From: a virus
DNA length: 23,921 nt
IMG/VR virus record: IMGVR_UViG_3300009163_000181
Span: 1 to 23,921 of that record
Strand: one strand, 5' to 3'
Shown piece after piece: positions 17,301 through 23,433 of this stretch. How positions within the stretch are numbered: position 1 is the stretch's first letter; each line of letters opens with the position of its first letter. The translations under genes and the position numbers were made by a program. The notes below the pieces were generated by a model. It was not told where the DNA came from. It did no database searches and saw only the letters and a program-made list of their open reading frames with translations.

Positions 17301-19527
17301 CATTAAACAACGGTGCTTGCTGAACTGCTGTTTTTTGTTGTGCTTCGATCCAGGTATCACCATCAAACCAAAATGTTTTTCCAGCGTAAGTGTTACCATT
17401 GATACAAATTGTACATTCATCAAGTTGCACAGCACCGTCAGTGGCTTCGGTCAACACAATAATTGGTTGTGAGATTAATGGTGGCACAGTGTCTGGTGTT
17501 GCAAAACTCACCACATAGATTTTATCGCGTACATCTAAATCTATATCCGCGGCGAATATAACTCGAGAGCCTTCAACAAGCGTATATCCATCGGTAGTAT
17601 ACCCGGTAGAGCCTTCTACGTTTGAAAGTGCATCAGTTTCGGTGAAGTCAATGATATCAACTGGTGCTTTGCCTTGAGTGCCCATGTTCCACAAACGAAT
17701 ACCAGGACGGAACTGTATAATTGGGCGTTTGGCACGAAAATTATTGTCAAGATTTGTATTGGTATTGTTGTATTTGGCAGTGGCATTGAGTACACTAACA
17801 TGAAACCAACGATTACTTCTGGACCATGCATTTAAATCTTTACTGGCACGACTGATTGTTAGATAATCCAAATCTGTTGGTTCCACCGCAATAGTGCTGT
17901 CGTTATAATCAGTCACATAAGTTTCTGGTATGACAAAATCTTCAACTGGTAACAGTTCAATGGCAACACCTACACCACTTACATAATATTCATGATTGCT
18001 AATAGCAATTGAATTCATAGTACCTGTACCTGCTTGCAAAGTCACTGCTGGACCACCAGGTACGGCACTTACTGTAAACTTAATACCGTTGGCCGCAATT
18101 GATCTTACATAGTAAGTTGTCCCGGCTTCTAGGCCGCCCAGGGTTGGTGTTAAAAATACAACCTCTTGTCCCACATACAAATGCACAGCATCATAATAAG
18201 TGATATAATTTGTGCCTGCTTCTGTAGCGGTACATTGAAAACTGCTGGTACCTGATTTGTATCTAGCAGGGATCACATCGCCAGTAAATCTTACTTTAAG
18301 ACCATTGGAGAATGCCACACCATTAGGACTGGTATATGTTTGTCGACCAATGATAGTGTCAACATCAAGTACAGTACTGGCACCTGGCTCAATTAATACA
18401 ATTCGACCAAAAATTTCTGAATTTGTACCAGACTGATAATATAATGTATCTTGTACCGCGCTCAATAATGGAATACTACGAATAACTCCGGCTGAATCTT
18501 TGTACCATTGAGTACTGCCGTAAACTGTTCCGTAACTGGTGATCCACTTTTCCAGACTGTTGATGGTGGCCAACTCTGACAATTGCAAATAAATCACATC
18601 ATCGACTGTGACATAAACTATCTGATATTTTTGTGTGAGTGCAGGATTATTGATAAAGACCAACGTGCGATTGTTTAAATTGGTTGTTCCGTCAATGCCG
18701 CCGGTGGCAACAATAAACTCAAGCAAAGGTTGGCCATTGATGTCATTGTAGGCTAATTCGGTTACTAAATCAATAGTACCAATGCTGGTTAAGGTTTCAT
18801 AATAAAAACTTTGTGCTGTTTTGAGTGGCGCATTAAAAACTACTGTGCCAGATGTTTCTCCATTGTTAGTCACGCCATAAACATCTCTACTGCTGATGTT
18901 TGGTGTGGCAGGTATCGTGCCCGAAATACCAGGAGCGGACTGTATCCAAAATTCATCAGAGACTTGGAAAGTATAACTGCCGCCACGTATCAGTTCAATT
19001 GTGGGATTGCTGCCAATAACACCTGAAAAATTATAAGCATTGTTACTGGTTGTTACTATAAAATTATCAGTGGTGGCAATTCCAGTGGCCGCAACATCTA
19101 CTGCGTCAGGACCGCCGGGTACCCAATAATATTGACTAAAGTTTATGAATGTATCAAAATCAATAAACGGATCCCAAGTATAATATTCACTTGAGTAAAG
19201 TCTATCTGGACGGTTGCTATTGCCCCCTTGAAAACTTACTGCGTCATTTAAACCTGGATAGGTAATGGCATTTTTGATAGTATTAGTGTCTGGTACAAGA
19301 CTAATAACTGCTGGCTCAAGTTGATATTCGGCTCGAGTTTTTGTGGGTTCGACCACATATTTGTCGTTGGGGTTGACACCTGCGCCAACTGTGCGACCAA
19401 TGAAACCTTGCGTTTTTCTAAAGTTAGGTTCTTGGATCAATTGATCCAGTGTGGCGGCCAAAAATTGTTTGTTGGCATCGGTCTGAAAAATTTCAGGAAG
19501 AAAATCTACGCTACGTGTGTTTGCCAT
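5338..19527 (-). CDS. Giant mosaic virion protein (4,729 aa), at the gp7/gp8 position
   Basis: One uninterrupted frame of 14.2 kb. ATG at 19527 is chosen over an adjacent TTG (19530) because GGAG lies 7 nt before it and it shares one base with the gp6 stop (TGATG). Approximate order: head with FLPEIFQTDANKQFLAATLD (9-28) and QYYWVPGGPDAVDV (about 130); a YYVRSI module (430-505); repeated 'VNG...DYTV...GD.V' beta modules; a WWQDRYGPAPYTADNLVLW region (about 1310-1450); CBM5/12-like segment (about 1812); NDQHGLAVGDKLII (about 2100); FG-GAP-like propeller (about 2235-3020); WFANHVGEIWWD (about 3090); a helical region with IQEVKPYHVSVREF (about 3600); GSGYSQTP turns (about 3706-3778); two more CBM-like segments (about 3802 and 4094); GERIMYRERD with GLIRGT (about 4552); end ALQDTNTQAARFLRG. 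No similarity to T4 gp7 or gp8 is evident by eye. Probably an extended baseplate/fibre component; no catalytic site recognised. Confidence 0.8.
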   Translation of the reverse strand: MANTRSVDFLPEIFQTDANKQFLAATLDQLIQEPNFRKTQGFIGRTVGAGVNPNDKYVVEPTKTRAEYQLEPAVISLVPDTNTIKNAITYPGLNDAVSFQGGNSNRPDRLYSSEYYTWDPFIDFDTFINFSQYYWVPGGPDAVDVAATGIATTDNFIVTTSNNAYNFSGVIGSNPTIELIRGGSYTFQVSDEFWIQSAPGISGTIPATPNISSRDVYGVTNNGETSGTVVFNAPLKTAQSFYYETLTSIGTIDLVTELAYNDINGQPLLEFIVATGGIDGTTNLNNRTLVFINNPALTQKYQIVYVTVDDVIYLQLSELATINSLEKWITSYGTVYGSTQWYKDSAGVIRSIPLLSAVQDTLYYQSGTNSEIFGRIVLIEPGASTVLDVDTIIGRQTYTSPNGVAFSNGLKVRFTGDVIPARYKSGTSSFQCTATEAGTNYITYYDAVHLYVGQEVVFLTPTLGGLEAGTTYYVRSIAANGIKFTVSAVPGGPAVTLQAGTGTMNSIAISNHEYYVSGVGVAIELLPVEDFVIPETYVTDYNDSTIAVEPTDLDYLTISRASKDLNAWSRSNRWFHVSVLNATAKYNNTNTNLDNNFRAKRPIIQFRPGIRLWNMGTQGKAPVDIIDFTETDALSNVEGSTGYTTDGYTLVEGSRVIFAADIDLDVRDKIYVVSFATPDTVPPLISQPIIVLTEATDGAVQLDECTICINGNTYAGKTFWFDGDTWIEAQQKTAVQQAPLFNVYDVDGVSFGNRVKYQSSDFSGSKLFSYAVGDTTILDPVLQFPLQYLNINNVGDIVFDNNLYVDTFTYTIDNVSTTTPISSGAAREYYTRLEYNKLIGWQTAVVEQQIYQQFKFTYTGQPLKLDIAVNSQTSIAVPVIKIYIGSVFIEPSMYTYTVSTDGTIITLTDTYLPTDVIEVLALSDQTSSVGFYQVANNLQSNPLNANSPAFTLGTIRTHYESICENLIDLTGPINGSNNSRDLGNIIPYGLEILQQSSPLTLAGYFMRSPNYNIFASLQYNSREYIKFKAQMLDAVLTQNNIAFKTTATILDQAIADITLGKLDTQPFYWGDMIPQGVTTYSNTYTVSFTTTNTFDTVQVYNYTSANYLGLCVYINDIILTRDRDYVVATNGPRITITATLEIGDTVTVNEYSATYGSFVPNTPSKMGLYPAWQPEITTLVTSNGTGEFIIGHDGSETPVFGDIRDQVLLEFETRIYSNIKQDGNPVPLTVEDVLPGQFRNTGYTFTEINNIFAGDLLSYCAWNKLDYKNQTFSATNEFTWNYSNTTNKLNNENLLGAWRGIYRYFYDTQQPSYTPWEMLGLTTEPTWWQDRYGPAPYTADNLVLWDDLAAGLVADPIVPYYKPKYARPGLTSVIPTGSEGELLSPQNSVVGGVPFNQNISSRYQKSWAIGDGGPVEASWWNSSAYPFSVMHVLAVTRPAKFFALFADRDLYKFDTDYNQYLYNGRYRLDANGIEVYGNGVSKASYINWIVDYNRQTGINSTDLLTADLGALDVRLCYRMASYSDKQYIKLITEKSSPNSTNTTLTIPDESYNILLYKNQPFDQIKYSSVAVQKVDGGGYAVFGYGTSQPYFEILQSQAVGKLQEYSAGGITVRVPTFYSDNVTQVPYGFVFVNETAVSDFLLSYGKLLEKQGLTFTDTANGYVLDWSRMVTEFLYWSQQGWSTNAIINLNPLAGGLTVTRPGAVVDGIVTETTENLLLDQNSNELPTRSLNVIRLGNTFTIQPLTTQTISYVNLRFTNYEHMIVLDNQSVFGDLIYNPTTGARQSRLTLVAVTTSDWNGSVDTPGFVLNQNNVEEWTGLKTYPKGQIVKYKNVYWQALTIVQPSEKFNFNAWAQSNYNQIDLGLLPNLANKADQLMNSYNINTANIETDNDLLAYGLIGFKPRQYLAALNLDDVSQVNVYRQFLGTKGTILAADLFKAANLGKEAADYSIYENWAVQRAVYGANANRSFFELRLNRALLSSNPSLVQVVVPQQQSEADQTIFLTDIWRSSYNLTSTEILPTTTELPTDTGLPSAGYVSLNDTDITVFDITNTSSLAANIDQIEVGTSIWVAKINDYDWGIYRAQAVPGQIQHVCDNLNGTSRVIFNDQHGLAVGDKLIIKFFDTEINGVYQVLSVPSLDTVNIAFAFTSNRSVANGTGIGFTLQTMRVAQASDVDTLPYALNILPGAKVWVDDNGSGLWEVLQKNNVFSSIIALNPVLLDANEQYGASVTQARNKLAALVGSPRYGFASGTAKGAVYVYVKGYSDQYTPVSPLGTGDAILTLDGTGVRGYGNAVDFGNQTWAVAGASASLGPGSQANNGYACVIYRDPVLGVPGSIPYGQWQLLTQPGTTTSTTPGAGEFGYSVAMSLDERWMYIGAPGLNNVHAYGYVDWQEQLIRTTADGTTQSFGIDNTIQINSKYQIKVTLNGQVQTVDVDYTVSSDFSTVTLTNNPGVATAGSFVSGQTYTILSVGSTDFVAIGASSNTVGVEFIATGTGTGTGTALAPTLIEFARYNSFQIPYTASTYNLNNDVNADGRRVSLFTATNIYSFSIKVNEVLLRPNIDYTFAGTTVTFTGSYSLSDIIVVNAKGYFEYVDTIDSGMVTGGLTAGDRFGHSVSCTTDGRQVLIGTPDRTIDGKVQAGTVYVFDRNVQKFICGTDSTSTSFTVLGGAPTAPVSVIVNNQFYINQTNSVIDATDSFTVSGDTVVISGNLQIGDIVEIETNQFQQVQEVDQHVSAEFSNFGQAVDICANNCSLYVGEPQSSQQIFKGGVVERFVNQSRIYGTITATVANPTLTAGNTIRINNIDVVVPVAATLASLASAINTAVPNVLATVSTTGYLTISVKNSAAAAPFNKVQVAPGSVGTTFADLGFETFAWTQTITSPYPVQYAGFGSAISINDSAVNLVVGAPQGTIYLETIFDDGTTIFDAGSTTFFSVIVQSGAIYTFDYLPSSSLTITNPGKFVFGQQINNNQIRSYDTFGAAVNYTSGVLMIGAPKNDAGDSDANFGAVFVFENPSDSPAWSVAQIQQPTVDIRLLNSVFLYDRITSARTEFLDFINPLQGKILGASRANIDYIGAVDPAAYNTGPANLKGTTWFANHVGEIWWDTSTVRFIDPNQDSIVYASRRWAQVFPGSVVDVYQWVQSTTPPASYTGEGTPLNTVSYTINTNLSQDGTFATYYYFWVRGITVTATQLGKTLPASTVASYIADPKASGIPYMAPINASTIALYNSADYISASDTVISIEYDREYTDDNVHVEYELIPQDRADGFLSDSLYRKLQDSFCGVDTFGNKVPDPNLSPAERYGVQFRPRQSMFVDRFTALKNYLKRVNAVLAQYPISESRSFTLLNSNEPIPPQTEIVNGTTVTNWNLQVANLEILGFQTPFWSNPSGSIPLGYKYLVTTDSSQRGLWTVYTVVESDITPGTRVLKLTRVQGYNTPDYWSYINWYLPGYNPSTKVVAEVSTYSALSTLSVIVGSSVKVTANAQGKFEIYLKTDLGWERVGLQDGTIEFSADLWDYAIGRFGFDVEVFDAQYFDQEPVIETRKIIQAINEELLIDDLAIQRNKALVLIFNFVLSEFSAPEWLVKTSLIDVDHKIRQLIPYQNYVRDNQEFVSDYIQEVKPYHVSVREFNLRYDGFDEFFGDLTDFDLPAYYNTSLEIPKFTSPILLPYDHGTAFNSGTNTQSDLPATSSVWSSWPYNQWYSNYLLVLSSVEIIDGGSAYTEPPVVIITGDALQPAEATAVISSLGRVVAVNVTNPGSGYSQTPTITFDGGNGVAARAYARMTNDLVRSFRTVIKYDRFQYFSNILTWNPNSTYISGTLVRYENRVWQATPSDSTEVVGPNFNLEDWTVVPARTLTGVDRTMGYYVPGVNQPGLELPLLIDGVDYPGVQVYGDYFLRDPLTIDTNYSSEFTDTTLGDLPTDINVDGGEFIGLYEGHAPEELVNGAEFDTLDFRVYTRPGADWNRDGHGFQWSSVRYTYNPVIETAYSWAGITDHPIQVLVSNITTGSDLAPGTNYTVDWINQTVTLITQAPAVNIGDQFQINVFELGGGSQLYRANYIGSDLGETVVIPVGSTEITSIAVFVNGANVDSVTWSPYVASTDWSILNSYNKLDVVNNSGNYYRALQDVPIGTNITNVLYWFEFVPTSQSLVDFGTDYGSTDGIAMVVFGTCTIDAGYFVIGKSYTITNIGTTNWTAIGAVSNTLGVSFTATGIGSGTGQASTLYSWSTPQVQYQVADSDLVSNRIIYLTNSVQGTNPANVVVTRDGLRLQPSEGIEWIGDDSSVSFGLPQRGGYSQSTINAPSDIMVWVDNILQTQSVGPTTGNYSVTAWTGSNTPGRQVIFTTPPPSGARILIAVSTAADYVIVANQLQISATITLGQVIAVTTWNDTSQLWPLTLVFKGPITESVTVAEGYDETNYSPDTTNNAPGSFDYSAGNTIYTNNFYLERNINSASRLWVTLNGSRLFEGQDYTVSGDYLILASGVIGVSDVLVVEAFTNSIVPEAMAFRIFQDMRGVQATYRITEATTTTLAQDLSSTAKIAYVADAWALSDPNLAAGIFGIVTIDGERIMYRERDTIANTISGLIRGTAGTAAATHNTGTSVYDMGRGNLLPTQFQDYTVSDSSMGDASTTIFYAPSIAFADFADSTVEVDAIEVYVGGIRQYAISDTTADSTYRWFVTDFDPLAVEFDIAPAAGSEVTILVRQGVTWYAPGVNTASNGIALQDTNTQAARFLRGL
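6883..7005 (-). repeat. Duplicated Thr/Gly-rich module, copy 2 (C-terminal)
   Basis: Codes for a module of about 41 residues beginning GKSYTITNIGTTNWTAIGA and ending ATGIGSGTGQAS (about residues 4175-4215 of the giant protein). It matches the copy at 12025-12144 position by position in most places: Y-T-I, I/V-G-T/S-T, A-I-G-A, S-N-T, G-V, F, A-T-G, G-T-G. Nucleotide identity is lower than protein similarity, so the duplication is old or the modules were gained separately. Confidence 0.75.
10236..10259. repeat. Perfect 24-bp palindrome inside the giant gene
   Basis: Arm CCACATGGTTTG is followed directly by its exact reverse complement CAAACCATGTGG with no spacer. On the minus strand it codes for part of the TWFANHVGE stretch. 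Perfect dyads of 12-bp arms are rare by chance in 24 kb, but codon constraint on this protein segment may explain it. Confidence 0.9.
10480..12830 (-). other. FG-GAP-like beta-propeller region of the giant protein
   Basis: Seven blade-like units recur in the translated minus strand: YGFASGTAKGAVYVY (about 12780), YGNAVDFGNQTWAVAG (about 12650), FGYSVAMSLDERWMYIGAP (about 12420), FGHSVSCTTDGRQVLIGTP (about 11680), FGQAVDICANNCSLYVGEP (about 11290), FGSAISINDSAVNLVVGAP (about 10840) and FGAAVNYTSGVLMIGAP (about 10580). The shared pattern is FG.AV, about 8-10 residues, a hydrophobic strand ending in GAP-type residues, then Gly and an aromatic strand such as GAVFVF. This is the FG-GAP signature of integrin-alpha-like propellers. 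Long insertions separate several blades. Confidence 0.65.
12025..12144 (-). repeat. Duplicated Thr/Gly-rich module, copy 1 (N-terminal)
   Basis: Codes for GQTYTILSVGSTDFVAIGA followed by a short link and ATGTGTGTGTA (about residues 2462-2501 of the giant protein), the partner of the module at 6883-7005. Its Gly-Thr tail comes from a short tandem DNA repeat (plus strand 'cctgtccctgtccctgtacc' near 12041). It is inserted between putative propeller blades 3 and 4. Confidence 0.75.
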
Positions 19528-22500
19528 CAAATAACTCCGCTACCAGGTGCTGTACGCAAGTTGGTACTGGTCAATGCTTCGATTACTTCAATATTGTTAA
19601 TTGTGGCACCATTTACAAATATTTCGTTTGGTGCTGAGCGTATTTCGTACAGATCACCAAAGTACTTTTGACTGTTCAACGGTACTAGGACCACTGAACT
19701 AATAATTGTTCCTAACTCTCTATGCAAATAAGCCGCAAGTTCTGAAAAGTAAAATGTATCCCCAAAGTTCCATTTATCAATCGAGAAGTATGTGTTCATG
19801 GAAGCAACCACACTACTTTTGATTTCACTTGTACTGGCTGTAGATCCTTGCGCACGAATTACTTTGATTGTGGCACGTAATTCTTGAGCGGCCTTTTGGC
19901 CAAAAAGAGGTTTGAACGCAACTGAATTCAAAATAATGTTATCACTGATCATTTTATAATTTTGTAGCCCTTGGTACTCAGTTGACAATTGATCAATGGT
20001 TGGTACCTCAGGTTCTACAACAGTTCCTGTGGTGTCACGAATCCAGTTTTGATAGGCAGTATAATAACTTAATGTCACAACATACAAATCAATAATATTG
20101 GTGGTTCCTGGATCAATGCGTGTGGTCAACGGAGCGTTGTGACGATATTGATAATATAATGCTTGGCGACCAGTTCTGGCAATCCATTCATTAGTGACAT
20201 CGACCAATGTTCTTGCTCCTGTAACACTGATAGACAATTGGTAGAATGCTAGATCAGTATAAGCATAGAAAACTTGTCCTGGTGACCATGCAGTTTTTTG
20301 TAATTCAATTTCGTTATATGTGCCGTAATCACTTACAACCGCATCAGGCTCTACTAACAAATATCTTTGCAAGTTATCAAAGTCTACTGTTTTTTGCAGG
20401 TAAACATATTTTTGTGTAGAGTTAACATTGGGTGCAACAATTTCATTAAAGAAATCTGGATTATCTGGCACACCATCGTTGTCACTATCGCGATATCCCA
20501 CCAACACCTGGAAGTCATCAACATATCCATCACTTTCGACCGGTTGTCCAGTAATAGTCATATAGATATCACCAGGTAAATGATCTGTAGAATCAGGTCG
20601 GGTGTTAACTGCTAAGACGTTGATAAAGTCTTTGATTACTGTGCCTGTGCGACTATCATATATTTGACCATTGGAATAATAGAAGAAACGTGTTTGTAAC
20701 ACTGATCCAAAGTAGTATGCCAGGCCACGGAAGGTGGTTGTGTAATTTTGATTTTGTACAACAAATTGTATTAGCCAACTTGCATCTAGATTTGTTCCTG
20801 ATGTGTTACCAGCATAGGCTTGGCTCCAGGTAGAATCTTGTGCTAGATTAGTGCTGGTAATTAGATACCATGAATACGGAGTACCGGTGATGTCACCGTT
20901 GTTGTCGTATCCCAACCCAAAATTACGATTTAATAAAATCTGTTCAGTAATACTTTGTTCTACAGACACAGGTAGATCAGTAACAAACAACGGAATAATT
21001 GTGTCAACTAATGCGCCTGTGGGTACAAAATTATTGAGTGCAACAGGGCCTGCCCCAGAAGGAAGATTACCGAGACCGTTGTTGTATCCAGATCCTTGAA
21101 TGCTAATAGGACTTGCCCAAATTTCCAACTTCTGATCTGCGGAAGTTGGCGTGCCTTGTTGCAATTTGTTGTTGCGATCAAAATAGTAACCCACAGGAGG
21201 TACAAACTTAATCAAACTGCCCACAGCTACGTATTTGAATGCTGTGGTTGTGGTTGATCCAACTGGGATTGGAGATCCAGTAGGCCAAGCAATTGAATAA
21301 ACTGCATTTTTAAAATATCCTGTAGTTTCGTTAGCCAAAGTGGTACTCTGAGTCCAACTTGCTCCTGTTATCCATGTGGTTCCACCGTATGTAGGTAATG
21401 TAGTGGCAGTAACTCTAGGAAAGTTTTCATAATAAAACTGTCGCATGGTTGTTTGAGCAATAGCAGGTTGCACCTGGTTGCCAACAAAATCAGCAATTTC
21501 ATTGCGGTTGGTCCACGAAAGCAAAATAGTAGGAAGAATATTTTGTTCCCATAGGCCGCCATCACTACCAAATGTATTTGTACTAGAATATTTGCCAGTA
21601 TTGTCAACTAGATCAAGATAACGACTTGTGCCAATGCTGGCACGATTCAGTGCCTTGCTTTTCACAATTGAGTTGTACTGTGTGTATGGAAAGAGATTGT
21701 AGTCTTCACCGTTGACCATGCGGTCTTGTGTGTAGTAACGTGCTGGAGCACGTTGCTTGATGGCATCGATTGTTTCACGTGCTTGGCTGTTGCTTACTGG
21801 TTGGGTAATGCCACAGGTAAATGTCATTGTCTCAAGATTACCTGACCGACTGATGTAACTAATAGGAATAGTAACGGCTTGCATTTCTGCAGGATTGATA
21901 ATGTATTGTAAGCCGTTTGAAGCACGAACATACGCACGGAATGTACCCACTGGTATTTCGGAGAATACACCATCACCAAACACCATGGTAATTTGGTCAT
22001 TAGTTCTAGAGGTAACTGAGTAGATGGGACGCAGGGTTGTACCTATTTGCTCTGCGCCAGCTGAATAGATATTTTCAGTGTAGGCCCACTCGCGACTGAC
22101 TGTTCCTACATTATCAAGTTGGAACAACCAACGGTCTTCGTTGTTGACGCCTTCAATGTTGATGTTTACTGTGCGATTGCTGACTTTTTCAGCCAAGTTA
22201 AAATCTTGGTTCTGTAGCACGCCTTGCTTGAACATAAAAAAGTATCCAGTGTTAGCACTCTGAAAACCCAGACTGTCGTTGCGGAACAATATGTTGAATG
22301 GTTGGTTGGCCTGTGGCGGCGGCTCATACAGATAAGTTGCGCCTGCTGATGTTGATGTCATGGCCTCAAAGGGCATGTTGACACCATCCACGGTGGCTGT
22401 GTATGGTACTATTGGCAAGTAGCCAGGTACAAGATTGATACCATACTCGCTGGTAGTAACACCTAGTAGGGTTTGTTTATTACCCGGGCGACCAATTTTT

Positions 22501-23003
22501 TGTGTGTCTACCAAACTGGCATTGATAATTGTGGTAAATTGTTCTTGCCAATCTGGATTGGTTTGATCGGCCCAATTTACTGTGTAATTTGCCAGATTTA
22601 CGCCTTGATAGTCTATAACATTTTCTGTTGTGGTAACTGAAAATACTTTGAGCAATCCTTGGGCGGCAATGTTGCGCTTGGCCGTGTAACTAACTAGATT
22701 GGCCAAGCGCACAACCGAGTCACGACGCTCGGCTGTGTCCATGTAGTTTTCGCGAGTGTTTAGGTCTGTACGGAAAGCAAGTGCTTGCCCCATGAACGCG
22801 ATAACGTCCAGCAAGGCAATGTATTCTGACGATTCAATGTAGTCATTGAACGTTTCTGGATAGTACAAGCGCAGATAATCGACAAAACTTTTACGCAAAG
22901 TTTCAAAGTCATAACTTTGAAAGTCAGCTTCACGATAGGTTTGATAGATTTGTTTCCAATCCTGTACACCAAATATCGCTGTTTGTCTAGTTGTTTTTGC
23001 CAT
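19527..23003 (-). CDS. Baseplate wedge protein, gp6-type (J-like), enlarged
   Basis: The 1,158-aa protein has the gp6/baseplate J-like layout. The N-terminal helical region includes DFETLRKSFVDYLRLYYPE (about 32-50), ESSEYIALLDVIAFMGQALA and TRENYMDTAERRDSVVRLAN (about 83-102), a strongly conserved stretch in gp6 homologues. The core has FGDGVFSEIPVGTF (about 340) and KQRAPARYYTQDRMVNGEDYN (about 415-435), corresponding to the T4 gp6 segment around TQQRCVTATDYD. The last 150 residues (ELRATIKVIRAQ, FGDTFYFSELAAYLHRELG) match the gp6 C-terminal domain. T4 gp6 is 660 aa, so about 500 residues are extra, mostly between about 450 and 1000, including a calcium-loop-like DSDNDGVPD (839-847). In T4, gp6 dimers join wedges into the baseplate ring. 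AGAGG precedes the ATG by 9 nt. The stop shares one base with the giant gene's ATG. Confidence 0.9.
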   Translation of the reverse strand: MAKTTRQTAIFGVQDWKQIYQTYREADFQSYDFETLRKSFVDYLRLYYPETFNDYIESSEYIALLDVIAFMGQALAFRTDLNTRENYMDTAERRDSVVRLANLVSYTAKRNIAAQGLLKVFSVTTTENVIDYQGVNLANYTVNWADQTNPDWQEQFTTIINASLVDTQKIGRPGNKQTLLGVTTSEYGINLVPGYLPIVPYTATVDGVNMPFEAMTSTSAGATYLYEPPPQANQPFNILFRNDSLGFQSANTGYFFMFKQGVLQNQDFNLAEKVSNRTVNINIEGVNNEDRWLFQLDNVGTVSREWAYTENIYSAGAEQIGTTLRPIYSVTSRTNDQITMVFGDGVFSEIPVGTFRAYVRASNGLQYIINPAEMQAVTIPISYISRSGNLETMTFTCGITQPVSNSQARETIDAIKQRAPARYYTQDRMVNGEDYNLFPYTQYNSIVKSKALNRASIGTSRYLDLVDNTGKYSSTNTFGSDGGLWEQNILPTILLSWTNRNEIADFVGNQVQPAIAQTTMRQFYYENFPRVTATTLPTYGGTTWITGASWTQSTTLANETTGYFKNAVYSIAWPTGSPIPVGSTTTTAFKYVAVGSLIKFVPPVGYYFDRNNKLQQGTPTSADQKLEIWASPISIQGSGYNNGLGNLPSGAGPVALNNFVPTGALVDTIIPLFVTDLPVSVEQSITEQILLNRNFGLGYDNNGDITGTPYSWYLITSTNLAQDSTWSQAYAGNTSGTNLDASWLIQFVVQNQNYTTTFRGLAYYFGSVLQTRFFYYSNGQIYDSRTGTVIKDFINVLAVNTRPDSTDHLPGDIYMTITGQPVESDGYVDDFQVLVGYRDSDNDGVPDNPDFFNEIVAPNVNSTQKYVYLQKTVDFDNLQRYLLVEPDAVVSDYGTYNEIELQKTAWSPGQVFYAYTDLAFYQLSISVTGARTLVDVTNEWIARTGRQALYYQYRHNAPLTTRIDPGTTNIIDLYVVTLSYYTAYQNWIRDTTGTVVEPEVPTIDQLSTEYQGLQNYKMISDNIILNSVAFKPLFGQKAAQELRATIKVIRAQGSTASTSEIKSSVVASMNTYFSIDKWNFGDTFYFSELAAYLHRELGTIISSVVLVPLNSQKYFGDLYEIRSAPNEIFVNGATINNIEVIEALTSTNLRTAPGSGVI
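19535..19538 (-). promoter_or_regulatory. Ribosome binding site that decides the giant gene's start
   Basis: GGAG on the minus strand lies within the last codons of gp6, 7 nt before ATG (19527) but only 4 nt before the in-frame TTG at 19530. Spacing favours the ATG and coupled translation from gp6. Confidence 0.65.
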
Positions 23004-23023
23004 TATACTGAGCCTCTATTGTT

Positions 23024-23031
23024 TATTTATG
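23024..23031 (-). promoter_or_regulatory. Late-promoter-like motif before gp6
   Basis: The minus strand reads CATAAATA, 7 of 8 matching the T4 late element TATAAATA. It lies in the 48-nt gap between gp25 and gp6, 20 nt before the gp6 ATG; initiation 6-7 nt downstream would start the message at about the AGAGG ribosome binding site (23017-23013). Confidence 0.45.
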
Positions 23032-23051
23032 GATGTTAAAAACTGCTCAGT

Positions 23052-23429
23052 TTATACGTAACTTGCTGAACGTTGTTGTAAGTCAAAGAAAATACTCAGC
23101 CTTTGTGCATCTGTGCTTGGTACCACTGCAAGTTCAATTTCAAGCAGTATGCCATTCTCTTGTGGGAATACCTGTGTGTCACTGATATAGATGCGTGGGT
23201 CGCCGCCGGCTACACGTTGTACCTCTGTTACAATACTATTTTGTAATTCTTCCAGTTGGTTCTCAAACAAAAAATCCCACAAGGTGGTACCATAGGCAGG
23301 ACGACCGGGTAGTTGACCTTGACGTATATTAAATGCGTTTAAGAGATCACGTTTGATCAATTCAAAGTCCGTGAGAGTGAACTTTTTGTATTGTTTTTGT
23401 GTGTTGAATCCAATGAATGTTTGTGCCAT
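23052..23429 (-). CDS. Baseplate wedge protein, gp25/GPW type
   Basis: The 125-aa protein is close to T4 gp25 (132 aa). The central signature of the GPW/gp25 family is visible: DFELIKRDLLNAFNIRQGQL (about 22-41), then GRPAYGTTLWDFLFENQ (about 42-58), matching the family's 'I..dL...L.t..G.rp..p.yGs.l.d.lFe'. A helix with a hydrophobic face follows (LEELQNSIVTEVQR), then the strands of the C-terminal half (GILLEIELAVVP). In T4 and related contractile systems gp25 is the small wedge component that binds gp6 and the sheath initiator region; it lies directly before gp6 here. No Shine-Dalgarno is visible before the ATG; a CATAAATA motif ends 4 nt upstream, so translation may be coupled to the gene above or start on a very short leader. 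Confidence 0.92.
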   Translation of the reverse strand: MAQTFIGFNTQKQYKKFTLTDFELIKRDLLNAFNIRQGQLPGRPAYGTTLWDFLFENQLEELQNSIVTEVQRVAGGDPRIYISDTQVFPQENGILLEIELAVVPSTDAQRLSIFFDLQQRSASYV

Positions 23430-23433
23430 GTGG

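Noticed and set aside
5338-19527. Giant gene as several genes fused by an assembly error
   Set aside because: The frame is open throughout 14.2 kb, with uniform composition and a recurring module style from end to end and no internal ribosome-binding-site/start junction that stands out. Long-read confirmation would still be useful.
19525-19530. Double start giving MMANTRS for the giant protein
   Set aside because: The first M would be a TTG only 4 nt from GGAG; the ATG at 19527 has better spacing and the typical TGATG stop/start junction.
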